From: Nymphaea colorata
Lineage: Eukaryota > Streptophyta > Magnoliopsida > Nymphaeales > Nymphaeaceae
Direction: 5' to 3'
Assembly (NCBI RefSeq): GCF_008831285.2
Contig: NC_045142.1
Coordinates: 10,475,952-10,539,951, forward strand
DNA length: 64,000 nt
Shown here: in pieces, positions 10,701-22,300 of the stretch
How the letters are laid out: every line of letters starts with the position of its first letter
Numbering within the stretch: position 1 is the first letter of the stretch
Notes under the pieces: generated by a model
Seen by the model: only the letters and a program-made list of their open reading frames with translations
The model's database searches: none
Told to the model about the DNA's origin: nothing
Made by a program: the position numbers and the translations under genes

Positions 10701-11426
10701 ACCTAAGCCGTCGTTGCTGAATTCTAAACCGAATTCAGCCTTCCCTGTTGCAAGGACAGCCTCTCAACTTCACCGGGGTCGAGAAGAAGGCACCAACCTT
10801 GCTGGAATTGCAGACCAAAAAGGGGAAACAGTCGTGGACGAGGGAGGGATTGCCGCCGGTAGGAGGAATCCGCCGCAAGCCTTCGTGCTTTGAGTTCACC
10901 AACGGAATATCTCCGCTGCCCGAAGCTTTTGCTGGATTTGGAGGCGTCACAGGCCAAGGGGACGCGAGGGGATGAGAGGCACCACAAGATCTCACAAGGA
11001 GATAGTCGGTGATTGACAAAGAAGTGGAGAACTCGCCTCTAGACCGAGTGAGAGAGAGACAGCCTCACGAGGAGGAGAGAGATTGCAAACCTTGCAAATG
11101 CTTTCTTTAGCCAAAAATTTCCATACAAACACTAAGATCCAAGACAATATATACATGTCCTAATTGAACGAGTCTACAATCCAGATCTCGTTCTCTACCC
11201 ACAATCCAAATCCAAAATGCCAAGCACAACCCGCTAGGCTAGGTCCTTATTTCGAAACCCATCAAAAGCAAACCTATTTACTTAACGGAAAACACTTAAA
11301 AACTAGACTCGGGCCTAGTGCACTCGGGCCTAGTGCCCACGCATAAAGTAAAAGGTTAAACCCCTGAGCCTTGTGAGCCCAGGGTGGGGACCTCGTGAGG
11401 GGACCCGCCCTCACTTCGGTTGATTA
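7763..11426 (-). mobile_element. left LTR (3' LTR) of Ty3/gypsy chromovirus
   Basis: This 3664-bp block starts TGTTAGGCCCACTCC and is collinear, without an indel, with 24706-28369. I count about 26 substitutions between the two. Because the element lies on the minus strand, this is its 3' LTR. The segment 9122-11426 recurs again at 16940-19229. The LTR is unusually long for a plant chromovirus. It contains a GC-rich word-repeat zone (about 8320-8990, open on both strands), a second zone rich in CTAGG/GAGCT/GGTTAGG words (about 8990-9560) and a unique-looking third part. Open frames of 60-190 codons inside it occur on both strands and are not taken as genes. Confidence 0.9.
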
Positions 11427-14400
11427 GATCAAGAGCTCGGTCAGGTTTGACCGAGCCATTTGCCTAAGACCCTGGTCTTTGGTTAGCCTCAAGGGACGCG
11501 TACACTGGACTCACTTGGTTAAGACTTGACTAGCTTGGTGAGACCTACACTAGAATCCTAGACACCCTGAGACTTACCCAGTTCAAGCACCGTCTTGGCC
11601 TCAGCTGCTCCTCCCGCTCCTCCCACTGCAACTGACGTTGGTAACGAATCCTTCTCCTTGGGACTAATTTCTGCAAGCCGTAGAGAACGAGCTCCAATCT
11701 CTGACGCCTTTCTCTTCCGCCGACTGGGCTCTGCCTCTACGTGGCCGGGACCTGGAAATTGGTCTGTAACAGATTCCCCTCCCTACCTTGCGCTTGTCCT
11801 CGAGCGCTAGAAGAGGGAAAACGATGAATGATCGTCCCGAATTCCTCCCAAGAAGTACCCCTGTCGGGTCCCTCCCATTCTACGAGTACCTCATGCCTGG
11901 TTCTCCCCTGCCGCTGGACATATCTATGCTTGAGAATACGGTGAGGGGTTGGCAAGCTATCCGGAACATGCTCGATCAAAGTAGGTACATCACCCTGATG
12001 AGGCTTGAGCCTGGTGACGTGAAAGACTGGATGTACCAACGCTGTTCTTGGAAGGCCAAGTCTGTACGCAGCCTTCCCTACCTTCTGAGTCACCGGATAG
12101 GGTCCATAATATCGAGGTAGCAGCTTCGAATAGGGCTGACCCATCAAGGATTTTGCTTAAGAGGCAACCTCTTAAGCCACACATAGTCTCCCACCTGAAA
12201 CTCCCGGTCCTTCCTTCCCTTATCGTACACTTGCTTCATACGATTTTGCGCCTTGACGATGTTTCCTTGAGAGATTCTAAGACCTCTTCTCTGGTGCGCA
12301 ACTCACAATCTACTGCATCATCTTCCGCAGTACCTCCTTCATACCTTGGTATTGATGGAGGTGGAAATCCATACACACCCTCGTAAGGGGTAATGCCAGT
12401 AGACGAGTGAAGACTCGTGTTGTACGACCATTCTGCCCACGACAGAAACTTAACCCACGTTGATGGTCGTTCACCTGCGAAGCAACGGAGATAAGTCTCC
12501 AAAGACCGGTTGACAATTTCACTTTGCCCATCTGTTTGTGGGTGGTGGGCAGTACTAAAGTTTAACGTCGTACCCATATTCTTCATGTACTCCTGCCAGA
12601 ATGCACTCAGAAAGATGGAGTCTCTGTCACAGACGACGGACTGTGGCATTCCATGCAGTTTCCCGATATACTCTTGGTAGACGTTGGCCACAAGTGGCCC
12701 TTGATACAACCTCGGCAAGGGGGCAAAGTGACTATACTTCGTGAGCCGATCCACGACAACTAAGACTGCCTCTTTCCCTTCTGATCGAGGCATGGCGTCG
12801 ATGAAGTCCATCGTGACATCAGTCCACGGCTTGGTTGGTATAGGCAGAGGGTTCAAATGACCAGGAGGCTTGATGGCCTCGTACTTTTCCCTCTGGCAGA
12901 CTATACACTTCTTTACATAGTCCTGCACTTCTGTCTTTATTCCTCGCCACCAAAATTGGGCCTTTATCCGCGCTAGGGTCTTAGCGACCCCTTCATGACC
13001 CGCTGCTGGGGTGTCATGAAAATGTTGCAGGAGTTCCTGCCTTAGCCCAGGGTTAGGAGGGACTACAGCCTTGTCCTTCCTATACAGAAGATTTCCTTTG
13101 ACTGAATACAAAGGAATGGATTCGGGGTTCTGTTGAACAGAAGTCTTGATTAGCCTTAATGACTGGTCATCATGTTGATCCTGGGCTAATCTCTTCCAAA
13201 TGTCCGTCTCCACCACAGACAAAGTCATCAACTGTTCAGTGAGGCGGGAAAGAGAATCCGCCGCCTTGTTCTCAGGACCCTTCTTGTACTCTATTTCGAA
13301 GTCATACCCCAAGAGTTTCGCTAGCCACCTCTGTTGAGTGGGGGTAGACACACGTTGTTTTAACATGTACTTCAGGCTGTTTTGATCGGTCCTGACGATA
13401 AACTTGCGTCCAATCAAATATGGACGCCACTTCTCCACCGCGATTACGATTGCAAGTAACTCCTTCTCATATGTAGAGAGGGGCTTGGCCCGGCTAGTCA
13501 AGGCCTTGGACATATACGCGATGGGATGACCATCTTGTCCTAGTACTGCTCCGACGCCGACTTCACACGCATCTGTTTCAATAGTGAAGTCTTTGAGAAA
13601 TCGGGGAGAGTTAGTACTGGGGCGGTCATTAGAGCTGCCTTCAATTTGTCAAAAGCAACTCTCGACTTCTCAGTCCAAGAGAAGGCTCCTTTCTTCAGCA
13701 TTTGGGTGAGGGGCTGGGCAATAATGCCATAACCTTGGATGAATCTCCTGTAGTACCCAGTTAATCCGAGGAATCCTCTTAGACCTTTGAGGTCCTTGGG
13801 CAGAGGCCATTTTTCCATGGCGTGCAACTTTTCGGAGTCTGCCCGAACCCCTTCTCGGGACACGATGTGTCCGAGATATCCAATGGAAGATTGTCCAAAA
13901 CTGCATTTGGACATCTTCGCAAAGAGTTGGTGCTCCTGAAGAATACCTAGAGTAATTTCCAGGTGCCTCTTGTGTTGCTCCTCGTCCTTACTATAGATGA
14001 GTATGTCATCGAAAAATACGAGGATGAAGTCTCTGAGATGAGCTCTGAACACATCATTCATACACCGCTGGAATGTAGCTGGTGCATTTGTCAGTCCAAA
14101 AGGCATTACGAGAAATTCATAATGCCTGTCATGTGTTCTGAACGCTGTCTTCAACACGACTTCATCGAACATTCTGATCTGATGATAGCCGGCTCTGAGA
14201 TCATTTTGGAAAATACTGTGGCGCCGGCCAATTCGTCTAACAACTCATCAATAACTGGTATGGGGTGCCGATCCTTAACGGTCACCTCATTCAGCGCCCT
14301 GTAATCAATACAGAATCGCCAGGTGTTGTCCTTCTTCTTCACTAAGAGAACTGGTGAAGAAAAAGGGCTGCAACTAGGCCTAATGATTCCGCTTTCTAAC

Positions 14401-16839
14401 ATTTCTTTCACAAGGCGATCGATCTCCGCCTTCTGGCTGTGCCCATACCTATATGGCCTGACGTTGACAGGCTCTGCACCTTGTGCGAGGACGATACGAT
14501 GATCATATGCCCGTTTAGGCGGTAAGCCTTTGGGCTCATCAAAAATGGCTGGAAATTGGTCTAGGACCAATTGAATGCTTGGTGGAATGGGTTCTTCCAC
14601 CTTTTCTTCAGATACCGGTACATCCGTAGCCAATGTGAGTACCCAACAGGCGGGTTGCTCATGCTGGATGGACCGCAATGCTGCCTTGGGACGCGTGGAG
14701 CTGGCGAGTCCCTGAAGAGTGATCGATTCTCCTTCTCGTCTGGGATGAACGTCATGGCAAAGTTCTTCACATCCCAACGAATGTCTTTCCAAGTTAGGAA
14801 CCAAGGCATTCCCAAAATCAAGTCGACTCGTCTAATGGAATGACTAAGCAATCCACTTGAAGTTTTTCTTCTTGATGTTGACATCATGCCTTTTCCTTCA
14901 TGAATGCACTTGAGTCTATGACCCCCTCCACGATTATAGTCTGGGGGCTGCTCTCATTGAGAGTGACCTTGCACTTCTCAGCGGCTTCTCTATTAAGAAG
15001 TTGTTGGTTGCACCGCTATCGAGCAAAATTAGAACTTTCTGGCCATTGATGCGGCCAAAAACTCTCATGGCGTTTGCCTTATGGGGATCCTGGATAGAAT
15101 GTAAGGATTCAACCTCTTCAGATTTGTCTTCTTTGTTCGAGGTTTCTCCCTTCTGTGGTTCCTCCGACTCAACTTTCTTTCCCTTTCTCTTCACTTGGAC
15201 TTCCTCATCAGACGAGGAACTGGAACTGGAGCTAGAAGAGGAATCGCTTTCAGAACTAGAGCTTGTCTCCGGTTCATCGACCACCACGATGTTGAATAGT
15301 GCCTTGCACTGGTGGTTCTTCTCCCACTTACCCTCGCATCTAAAGCATAGGCCCTTCTTCCTATACTCCTCTATTTGCTTTGGGGTCAGGTAACGAGTTG
15401 GGAGGTCATGGCCCGGTCTTGGGTTGGGCCTATAATCGTTCCCACGGTTGTAGGGAACCAATTCCTTCCCTTGGGGACGGAATTCTCTACTTTGATTCCG
15501 AGAAGTAGAGGAGAATGAGGGTTTCTTCCTCAACTTGTCCGACTTACGAGCCTTTCTTTCTCGTTTTCTCTTTTTTCTTCTTTTCTCTCTTCAATTCTCT
15601 CCTCATACAGCCTGGCCATGGCAAAGCACTCTTCTAGACTACCGAAGCGATGGATTTTCATCTCTTCTTGATGTCACTTCGTAGTCCACCTTTGAACGAC
15701 CCTATGAGGCCTTCTCTGGCCATTGCACCATGCTGGCCAACCTCTCGAATTGCCTTTGGTAGACAGGCACGGTGGTGGTCTGGGTCAAGTTCTTGAGATC
15801 CTCGTCATAATCTATGAACGTGGAATCTCCAACTGCAACTGCAGACTCGCTTTGTATTTTTCCCAAGTTGGGTCGGCCGTCTTATGTTCAAACCAGAGGT
15901 AGTGGGTGTTGCTTCGCCGGTCATATTGGCCGTGGCGATTTCAATCCATTCTTCTTGTGGTACATGGTGACACAAGAAGAAACGTTCGGCCATGAATAGC
16001 CATTCTCGAGATGTTCCCATTGAACTTAGGGAAATCATACTTGACGGAAGGGGTCCGTCTTTCCTCAAAACGCGCTGGTTCTCTTCGAGTTCTTCTAGGA
16101 CGAAGTGGTGTTTCGTCCTCTCCTTCGGAAAGCTCAAAAATTGGGTTCCGAACGGGCTGGCTAGTTCGTTGACCTTGAGGAGGTCTGTAATATTCACTTG
16201 TAGGCTCGTTTAGATACCTGTCTGGAGGTGGTCCCATGACTCGACCTCCTTCCATGCTCGTCCCAACATGTGAAATGTTGTTGGGATTTACCTCAGTGTC
16301 GGTTTGGTAGCCAGGTATAACTAGCAAACCTTTTCCTTTCTGTTGATTCGGACCCTGAGTGGTCCTCTGCTCTACCATGACTTGGGCCTGGTTGTTGGCC
16401 AACTGTCTGAACATGGAGCGGATCTCATCCATTTCCTTTGGTGTTCCGCATTTTGGCGATCCATGTCCTTCTTTCTATAACTCTCGACTTTGGCCATTTC
16501 ATTCCGCATTGCAACAATTCCTTCTCTATGCTTAGGATTCTACCTAAGGCATAGTCCGGAACTTGCCCCTTTGAGTTGGAGGGGCATCTCCTGCTTGCTC
16601 TGAGGAATGTCCTCAAGAACAGGCTCATCGGAGCTCACGTTCTTCTTGGATTTCCCATTGAATTCGTGAGTTAGGCACCAAGTGAAAACACGCACAAACC
16701 AAGGAATTTGGCTATTTGGAGCCAACGACAAAGGAAATTCCTAAACTAACGCACACGGAAATCACGAGCTGCCGAAACTAATCTCAAACACTCCCGCCTG
16801 GGCTGATCTGCTGAAGCCCGAATCTTCTTGGAACGAGTG
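11427..16839 (-). pseudogene. frameshifted gag-pol copy (probable assembly duplicate)
   Basis: The interior is collinear with 19230-24663 but broken into short frames (for example 12236-13513, 13540-14172, 14151-14804 and 14934-15533). Each carries a recognisable piece: integrase, RT/RNase H, protease and zinc-knuckle gag. The differences from the intact copy are mainly single-base losses, often in homopolymers; near 11778 a CCCC run replaces CCCCC and near 12155 a TTTT run replaces TTTTT. They become dense toward the N gap. Base substitutions are rare by comparison. A genuinely decayed element would show more substitutions. The block ends 43 bp before the position of the right LTR start and abuts the gap, so it is best read as a low-quality contig end and not as a biological pseudogene. 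Confidence 0.75.
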
Positions 16840-16939
16840 NNNNNNNNNNNNNNNNNNNNNNNNNNNNNNNNNNNNNNNNNNNNNNNNNNNNNNNNNNNNN
16901 NNNNNNNNNNNNNNNNNNNNNNNNNNNNNNNNNNNNNNN
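16840..16939. other. assembly gap, exactly 100 N
   Basis: One hundred N symbols, a conventional placeholder length for a gap of unknown size. Sequence before the gap matches the interior up to about 24663. Sequence after it resumes within the LTR at the equivalent of 9122. Confidence 0.99.
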
Positions 16940-19229
16940 AGGTTAGGCCGAGAGCTAGAACTAGAGGAAGTGAGGTTAGAGCGAGCTCGGTCGAGGGGGT
17001 TGAGGTTAGTAGGCGAGCTGGGCTAGGAAGAGGCTGAGCTCGGTTGGAGGTAAGTGAGCTGGGTCACTCGAGCTAGGCTCGAGTCAACTAGGATAGTCCT
17101 AGCTGGGCTCGGGTTGACCGAGTCCCTAGGGCGGAGAAGGGTTAGGTCAAAAGAGCTCAGTCAACTAAAGAAGAAGTCGACTAGGTGAAGCTGGGTCGGT
17201 CAAGGTCAAACTAGGTTGGGTTTGACTAAGGCACCTAGGTCGGGTTAGGGGTTAAGTCAAGTTGACTTAGGACTAGGCTCGAGCTAAGAAGACTACCTAA
17301 GAACTTAAGTCTAGCTAACTCGAGTAGGTCTCTCGAGTGAGGAGATTGTGACACGTCAGGAGTCAAGGGTCACGAGGGCTACGGTTAGAGGAGATGGGGG
17401 CTTGGCTCGTGTGTCTCGTGATGAAGAGAGATCGAGACACGTGGAGGGATCAACGGTTGAGGGAGGCTGCGAGTGAGGATGAATGGGGACGTGATTAAGG
17501 CTAGGTGCGAGTCCAAGGGGACTTGCGCTACAAACGTGAAAAGTGGGGCGCGAGAAAGGGGAGTGGCGCCTAAAGAGGGGGAACGTGTAACTGAGGTGGC
17601 GAGCTGTGAGGAGCTGGTGGAAAAGGTGGTGTGCGAGTTGGAGGAGAGCTGGGTCGTGGGCAAGGAGATGCCGCCAGTGGCCAGATGGGTGGCTGGGATC
17701 CTATGCGACAAGGGAGAAGACTCAGCCAACTCGAGTGAAGGGCGAGATGGCGACTAGTGCTCTAAAGCTAAGGGACATGCAATAACGAAACTCGGTGAGG
17801 GACACGATGGGCCAGGTGAGACACGGACTTGAGAACGACCGGGGGATGGCTGACACGTGTACAAAGCAACGGTGCAGCTTGCACTAACCTGGTCCGAGTA
17901 GTTCTTCAAGTGGGCTCGCGCCGGTGGACTAGTCGATCAGTTTGAGTAGATTCTCACCGAAGACTAATTCGCCCCTTTCAGCTTCACACGGGCTTCAACT
18001 CGCACAAGGGCAGACTGGTCTAACGATGTCGGAAGCTTTGGAGAGTGCCGGAAAGTGCAGGCTTGGCCGGAGTTGCAGAGTTTTCCGGCGAAGAACCGAG
18101 AATGAAATCCGACCATGCGATCTTGCCCGAATTTAGTTATTTGGAAGCTCTTGATTGGGCGATTGCAGGGAGCTCATTCAAATTAACTTTCGCCGGTTAA
18201 ATCTTGAGTTATAGGGTGTTTTACCCTGCTGGACCGAAGGACAAGTGAAAGGCCAGAATCCGAGGTTTTCTGAAATCAAACTCGGATCTACCCGCCGCTA
18301 TCTTTCTTGATTGTTAGCTAGATAATACCGTAGATTCAAGATCTTTCTTCAAGAAGAACTTTGGGACAATTTAAAGCAGATATCACTGTTTAACACAGAC
18401 CTTCCTCACGGGGTTGCCGAGAAGAAAATCTAGTTCTTACGCGAAGTCTGCTCTAGATTAATCACTTGAACTTACAAGAAGAAAACCGAGAACTAAAGCA
18501 CTTACCTAAGCCGTCGTTGCTGAATTCTAAACCGAATTCAGCCTTCCCTGTTGCAAGGACAGCCTCTCAACTTCACCGGGGTCGAGAAGAAGGCACCAAC
18601 CTTGCTGGAATTGCAGACCAAAAAGGGGAAACAGTCGTGGACGAGGGAGGGATTGCCGCCGGTAGGAGGAATCCGCCGCAAGCCTTCGTGCTTTGAGTTC
18701 ACCAACGGAATATCTCCGCTGCCCGAAGCTTTTGCTGGATTTGGAGGCGTCACAGGCCAAGGGGACGCGAGGGGATGAGAGGCACCACAAGATCTCACAA
18801 GGAGATAGTCGGTGATTGACAAAGAAGTGGAGAACTCGCCTCTAGACCGAGTGAGAGAGAGACAGCCTCACGAGGAGGAGAGAGATTGCAAACCTTGCAA
18901 ATGCTTTCTTTAGCCAAAAATTTCCATACAAACACTAAGATCCAAGACAATATATACATGTCCTAATTGAACGAGTCTACAATCCAGATCTCGTTCTCTA
19001 CCCACAATCCAAATCCAAAATGCCAAGCACAACCCGCTAGGCTAGGTCCTTATTTCGAAACCCATCAAAAGCAAACCTATTTACTTAACGGAAAACACTT
19101 AAAAACTAGACTCGGGCCTAGTGCACTCGGGCCTAGTGCCCACGCATAAAGTAAAAGGTTAAACCCCTGAGCCTTGTGAGCCCAGGGTGGGGACCTCGTG
19201 AGGGGACCCGCCCTCACTTCGGTTGATTA
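16940..19229 (-). mobile_element. partial LTR, duplicate of 9122-11426
   Basis: Matches the left LTR from its position 9122 onward. The stretch 16940-17830 has lost about 15 bases net through scattered single-base gaps; the rest is essentially identical. At sites where the left and right LTRs differ this copy always has the left-LTR base. Examples are the left/middle/right trios 10776/18579/27719 (G,G,A), 11049/18852/27992 (T,T,G) and 11274/19077/28217 (C,C,T). It is therefore the left LTR seen a second time. Confidence 0.85.
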
Positions 19230-19360
19230 GATCAAGAGCTCGGTCAGGTTTGACCGAGCCATTTGCCTAAGACCCTGGTCTTTGGTTAGCCTCAAGGGAC
19301 GCGTACACTGGACTCACTTGGTTAAGACTTGACTAGCTTGGTGAGACCTACACTAGAATC

Positions 19361-22300
19361 CTAGACACCCTGAGACTTACCCAGTTCAAGCACCGTCTTG
19401 GCCTCAGCTGCTCCTCCCGCTCCTCCCACTGCAACTGACGTTGGTAACGAATCCTTCTCCTTGGGACTAATTTCTGCAAGCCGTAGAGAACGAGCTCCAA
19501 TCTCTGACGCCTTTCTCTTCCGCCGACTGGGCTCTGCCTCTACGTGGCCGGGACCTGGAAATTGGTCTGTAACAGATTCCCCCTCCCTACCTTGCGCTTG
19601 TCCTCGAGCGCTAGAAGAGGGAAAACGATGAATGATCGTCCCGAATTCCTCCCAAGAAGTACCCCTGTCGGGTCCCTCCCATTCTACGAGTACCTCATGC
19701 CTGGTTCTCCCCTGCCGCTGGACATATCTATGCTTGAGAATACGGTGAGGGGTTGGCAAGCTATCCGGAACATGCTCGATCAAAGTAGGTACATCACCCT
19801 GATGAGGCTTGAGCCTGGTGACGTGAAAGACTGGATGTACCAACGCTGTTCTTGGAAGGCCAAGTCTGTACGCAGCCTTCCCTACCTTCTGAGTCACCGG
19901 ATAGGGTCCATAATATCGAGGTAGCAGCTTCGAATAGGGCTGACCCATCAAGGATTTTTGCTTAAGAGGCAACCTCTTAAGCCACACATAGTCTCCCACC
20001 TGAAACTCCCGGTCCTTCCTTCCCTTATCGTACACTTGCTTCATACGATTTTGCGCCTTGACGATGTTTTCCTTGAGAGATTCTAAGACCTCTTCTCTGG
20101 TGCGCAACTCACAATCTACTGCATCATCTTCCGCAGTACCTCCTTCATACCTTGGTATTGATGGAGGTGGAAATCCATACACACCCTCGTAAGGGGTAAT
20201 GCCAGTAGACGAGTGAAGACTCGTGTTGTACGACCATTCTGCCCACGACAGAAACTTAACCCACGTTGATGGTCGTTCACCTGCGAAGCAACGGAGATAA
20301 GTCTCCAAAGACCGGTTGACAATTTCACTTTGCCCATCTGTTTGTGGGTGGTGGGCAGTACTAAAGTTTAACGTCGTACCCATATTCTTCATGTACTCCT
20401 GCCAGAATGCACTCAGAAAGATGGAGTCTCTGTCACAGACGACGGACTGTGGCATTCCATGCAGTTTCCCGATATACTCTTGGTAGACGTTGGCCACAAG
20501 TGGCCCTTGATACAACCTCGGCAAGGGGGCAAAGTGACTATACTTCGTGAGCCGATCCACGACAACTAAGACTGCCTCTTTCCCTTCTGATCGAGGCATG
20601 GCGTCGATGAAGTCCATCGTGACATCAGTCCACGGCTTGGTTGGTATAGGCAGAGGGTTCAAATGACCAGGAGGCTTGATGGCCTCGTACTTTTCCCTCT
20701 GGCAGACTATACACTTCTTTACATAGTCCTGCACTTCTGTCTTTATTCCTCGCCACCAAAATTGGGCCTTTATCCGCGCTAGGGTCTTAGCGACCCCTTC
20801 ATGACCCGCTGCTGGGGTGTCATGAAAATGTTGCAGGAGTTCCTGCCTTAGCCCAGGGTTAGGAGGGACTACAGCCTTGTCCTTCCTATACAGAAGATTT
20901 CCTTTGACTGAATACAAAGGAATGGATTCGGGGTTCTGTTGAACAGAAGTCTTGATTAGCCTTAATGACTGGTCATCATGTTGATCCTGGGCTAATCTCT
21001 TCCAAATGTCCGTCTCCACCACAGACAAAGTCATCAACTGTTCAGTGAGGCGGGAAAGAGAATCCGCCGCCTTGTTCTCAGGACCCTTCTTGTACTCTAT
21101 TTCGAAGTCATACCCCAAGAGTTTCGCTAGCCACCTCTGTTGAGTGGGGGTAGACACACGTTGTTTTAACATGTACTTCAGGCTGTTTTGATCGGTCCTG
21201 ACGATAAACTTGCGTCCAATCAAATATGGACGCCACTTCTCCACCGCGATTACGATTGCAAGTAACTCCTTCTCATATGTAGAGAGGGGCTTGGCCCGGC
21301 TAGTCAAGGCCTTGGACATATACGCGATGGGATGACCATCTTGTCCTAGTACTGCTCCGACGCCGACTTCACACGCATCTGTTTCAATAGTGAAAGTCTT
21401 TGAGAAATCGGGGAGAGTTAGTACTGGGGCGGTCATTAGAGCTGCCTTCAATTTGTCAAAAGCAACTCTCGACTTCTCAGTCCAAGAGAAGGCTCCTTTC
21501 TTCAGCATTTGGGTGAGGGGCTGGGCAATAATGCCATAACCTTGGATGAATCTCCTGTAGTACCCAGTTAATCCGAGGAATCCTCTTAGACCTTTGAGGT
21601 CCTTGGGCAGAGGCCATTTTTCCATGGCGTGCAACTTTTCGGAGTCTGCCCGAACCCCTTCTCGGGACACGATGTGTCCGAGATATCCAATGGAAGATTG
21701 TCCAAAACTGCATTTGGACATCTTCGCAAAGAGTTGGTGCTCCTGAAGAATACCTAGAGTAATTTCCAGGTGCCTCTTGTGTTGCTCCTCGTCCTTACTA
21801 TAGATGAGTATGTCATCGAAAAATACGAGGATGAAGTCTCTGAGATGAGCTCTGAACACATCATTCATACACCGCTGGAATGTAGCTGGTGCATTTGTCA
21901 GTCCAAAAGGCATTACGAGAAATTCATAATGCCTGTCATGTGTTCTGAACGCTGTCTTCAACACGACTTCATCGAACATTCTGATCTGATGATAGCCGGC
22001 TCTGAGATCAATTTTGGAAAATACTGTGGCGCCGGCCAATTCGTCTAACAACTCATCAATAACTGGTATGGGGTGCCGATCCTTAACGGTCACCTCATTC
22101 AGCGCCCTGTAATCAATACAGAATCGCCAGGTGTTGTCCTTCTTCTTCACTAAGAGAACTGGTGAAGAAAAAGGGCTGCAACTAGGCCTAATGATTCCGC
22201 TTTCTAACATTTCTTTCACAAGGCGATCGATCTCCGCCTTCTGGCTGTGCCCATACCTATATGGCCTGACGTTGACAGGCTCTGCACCTTGTGCGAGGAC

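Noticed and set aside
10663-11019. Several 75-94-codon frames repeated in all LTR copies
   Set aside because: Repetition reflects LTR identity, not gene conservation; the frames overlap on both strands.
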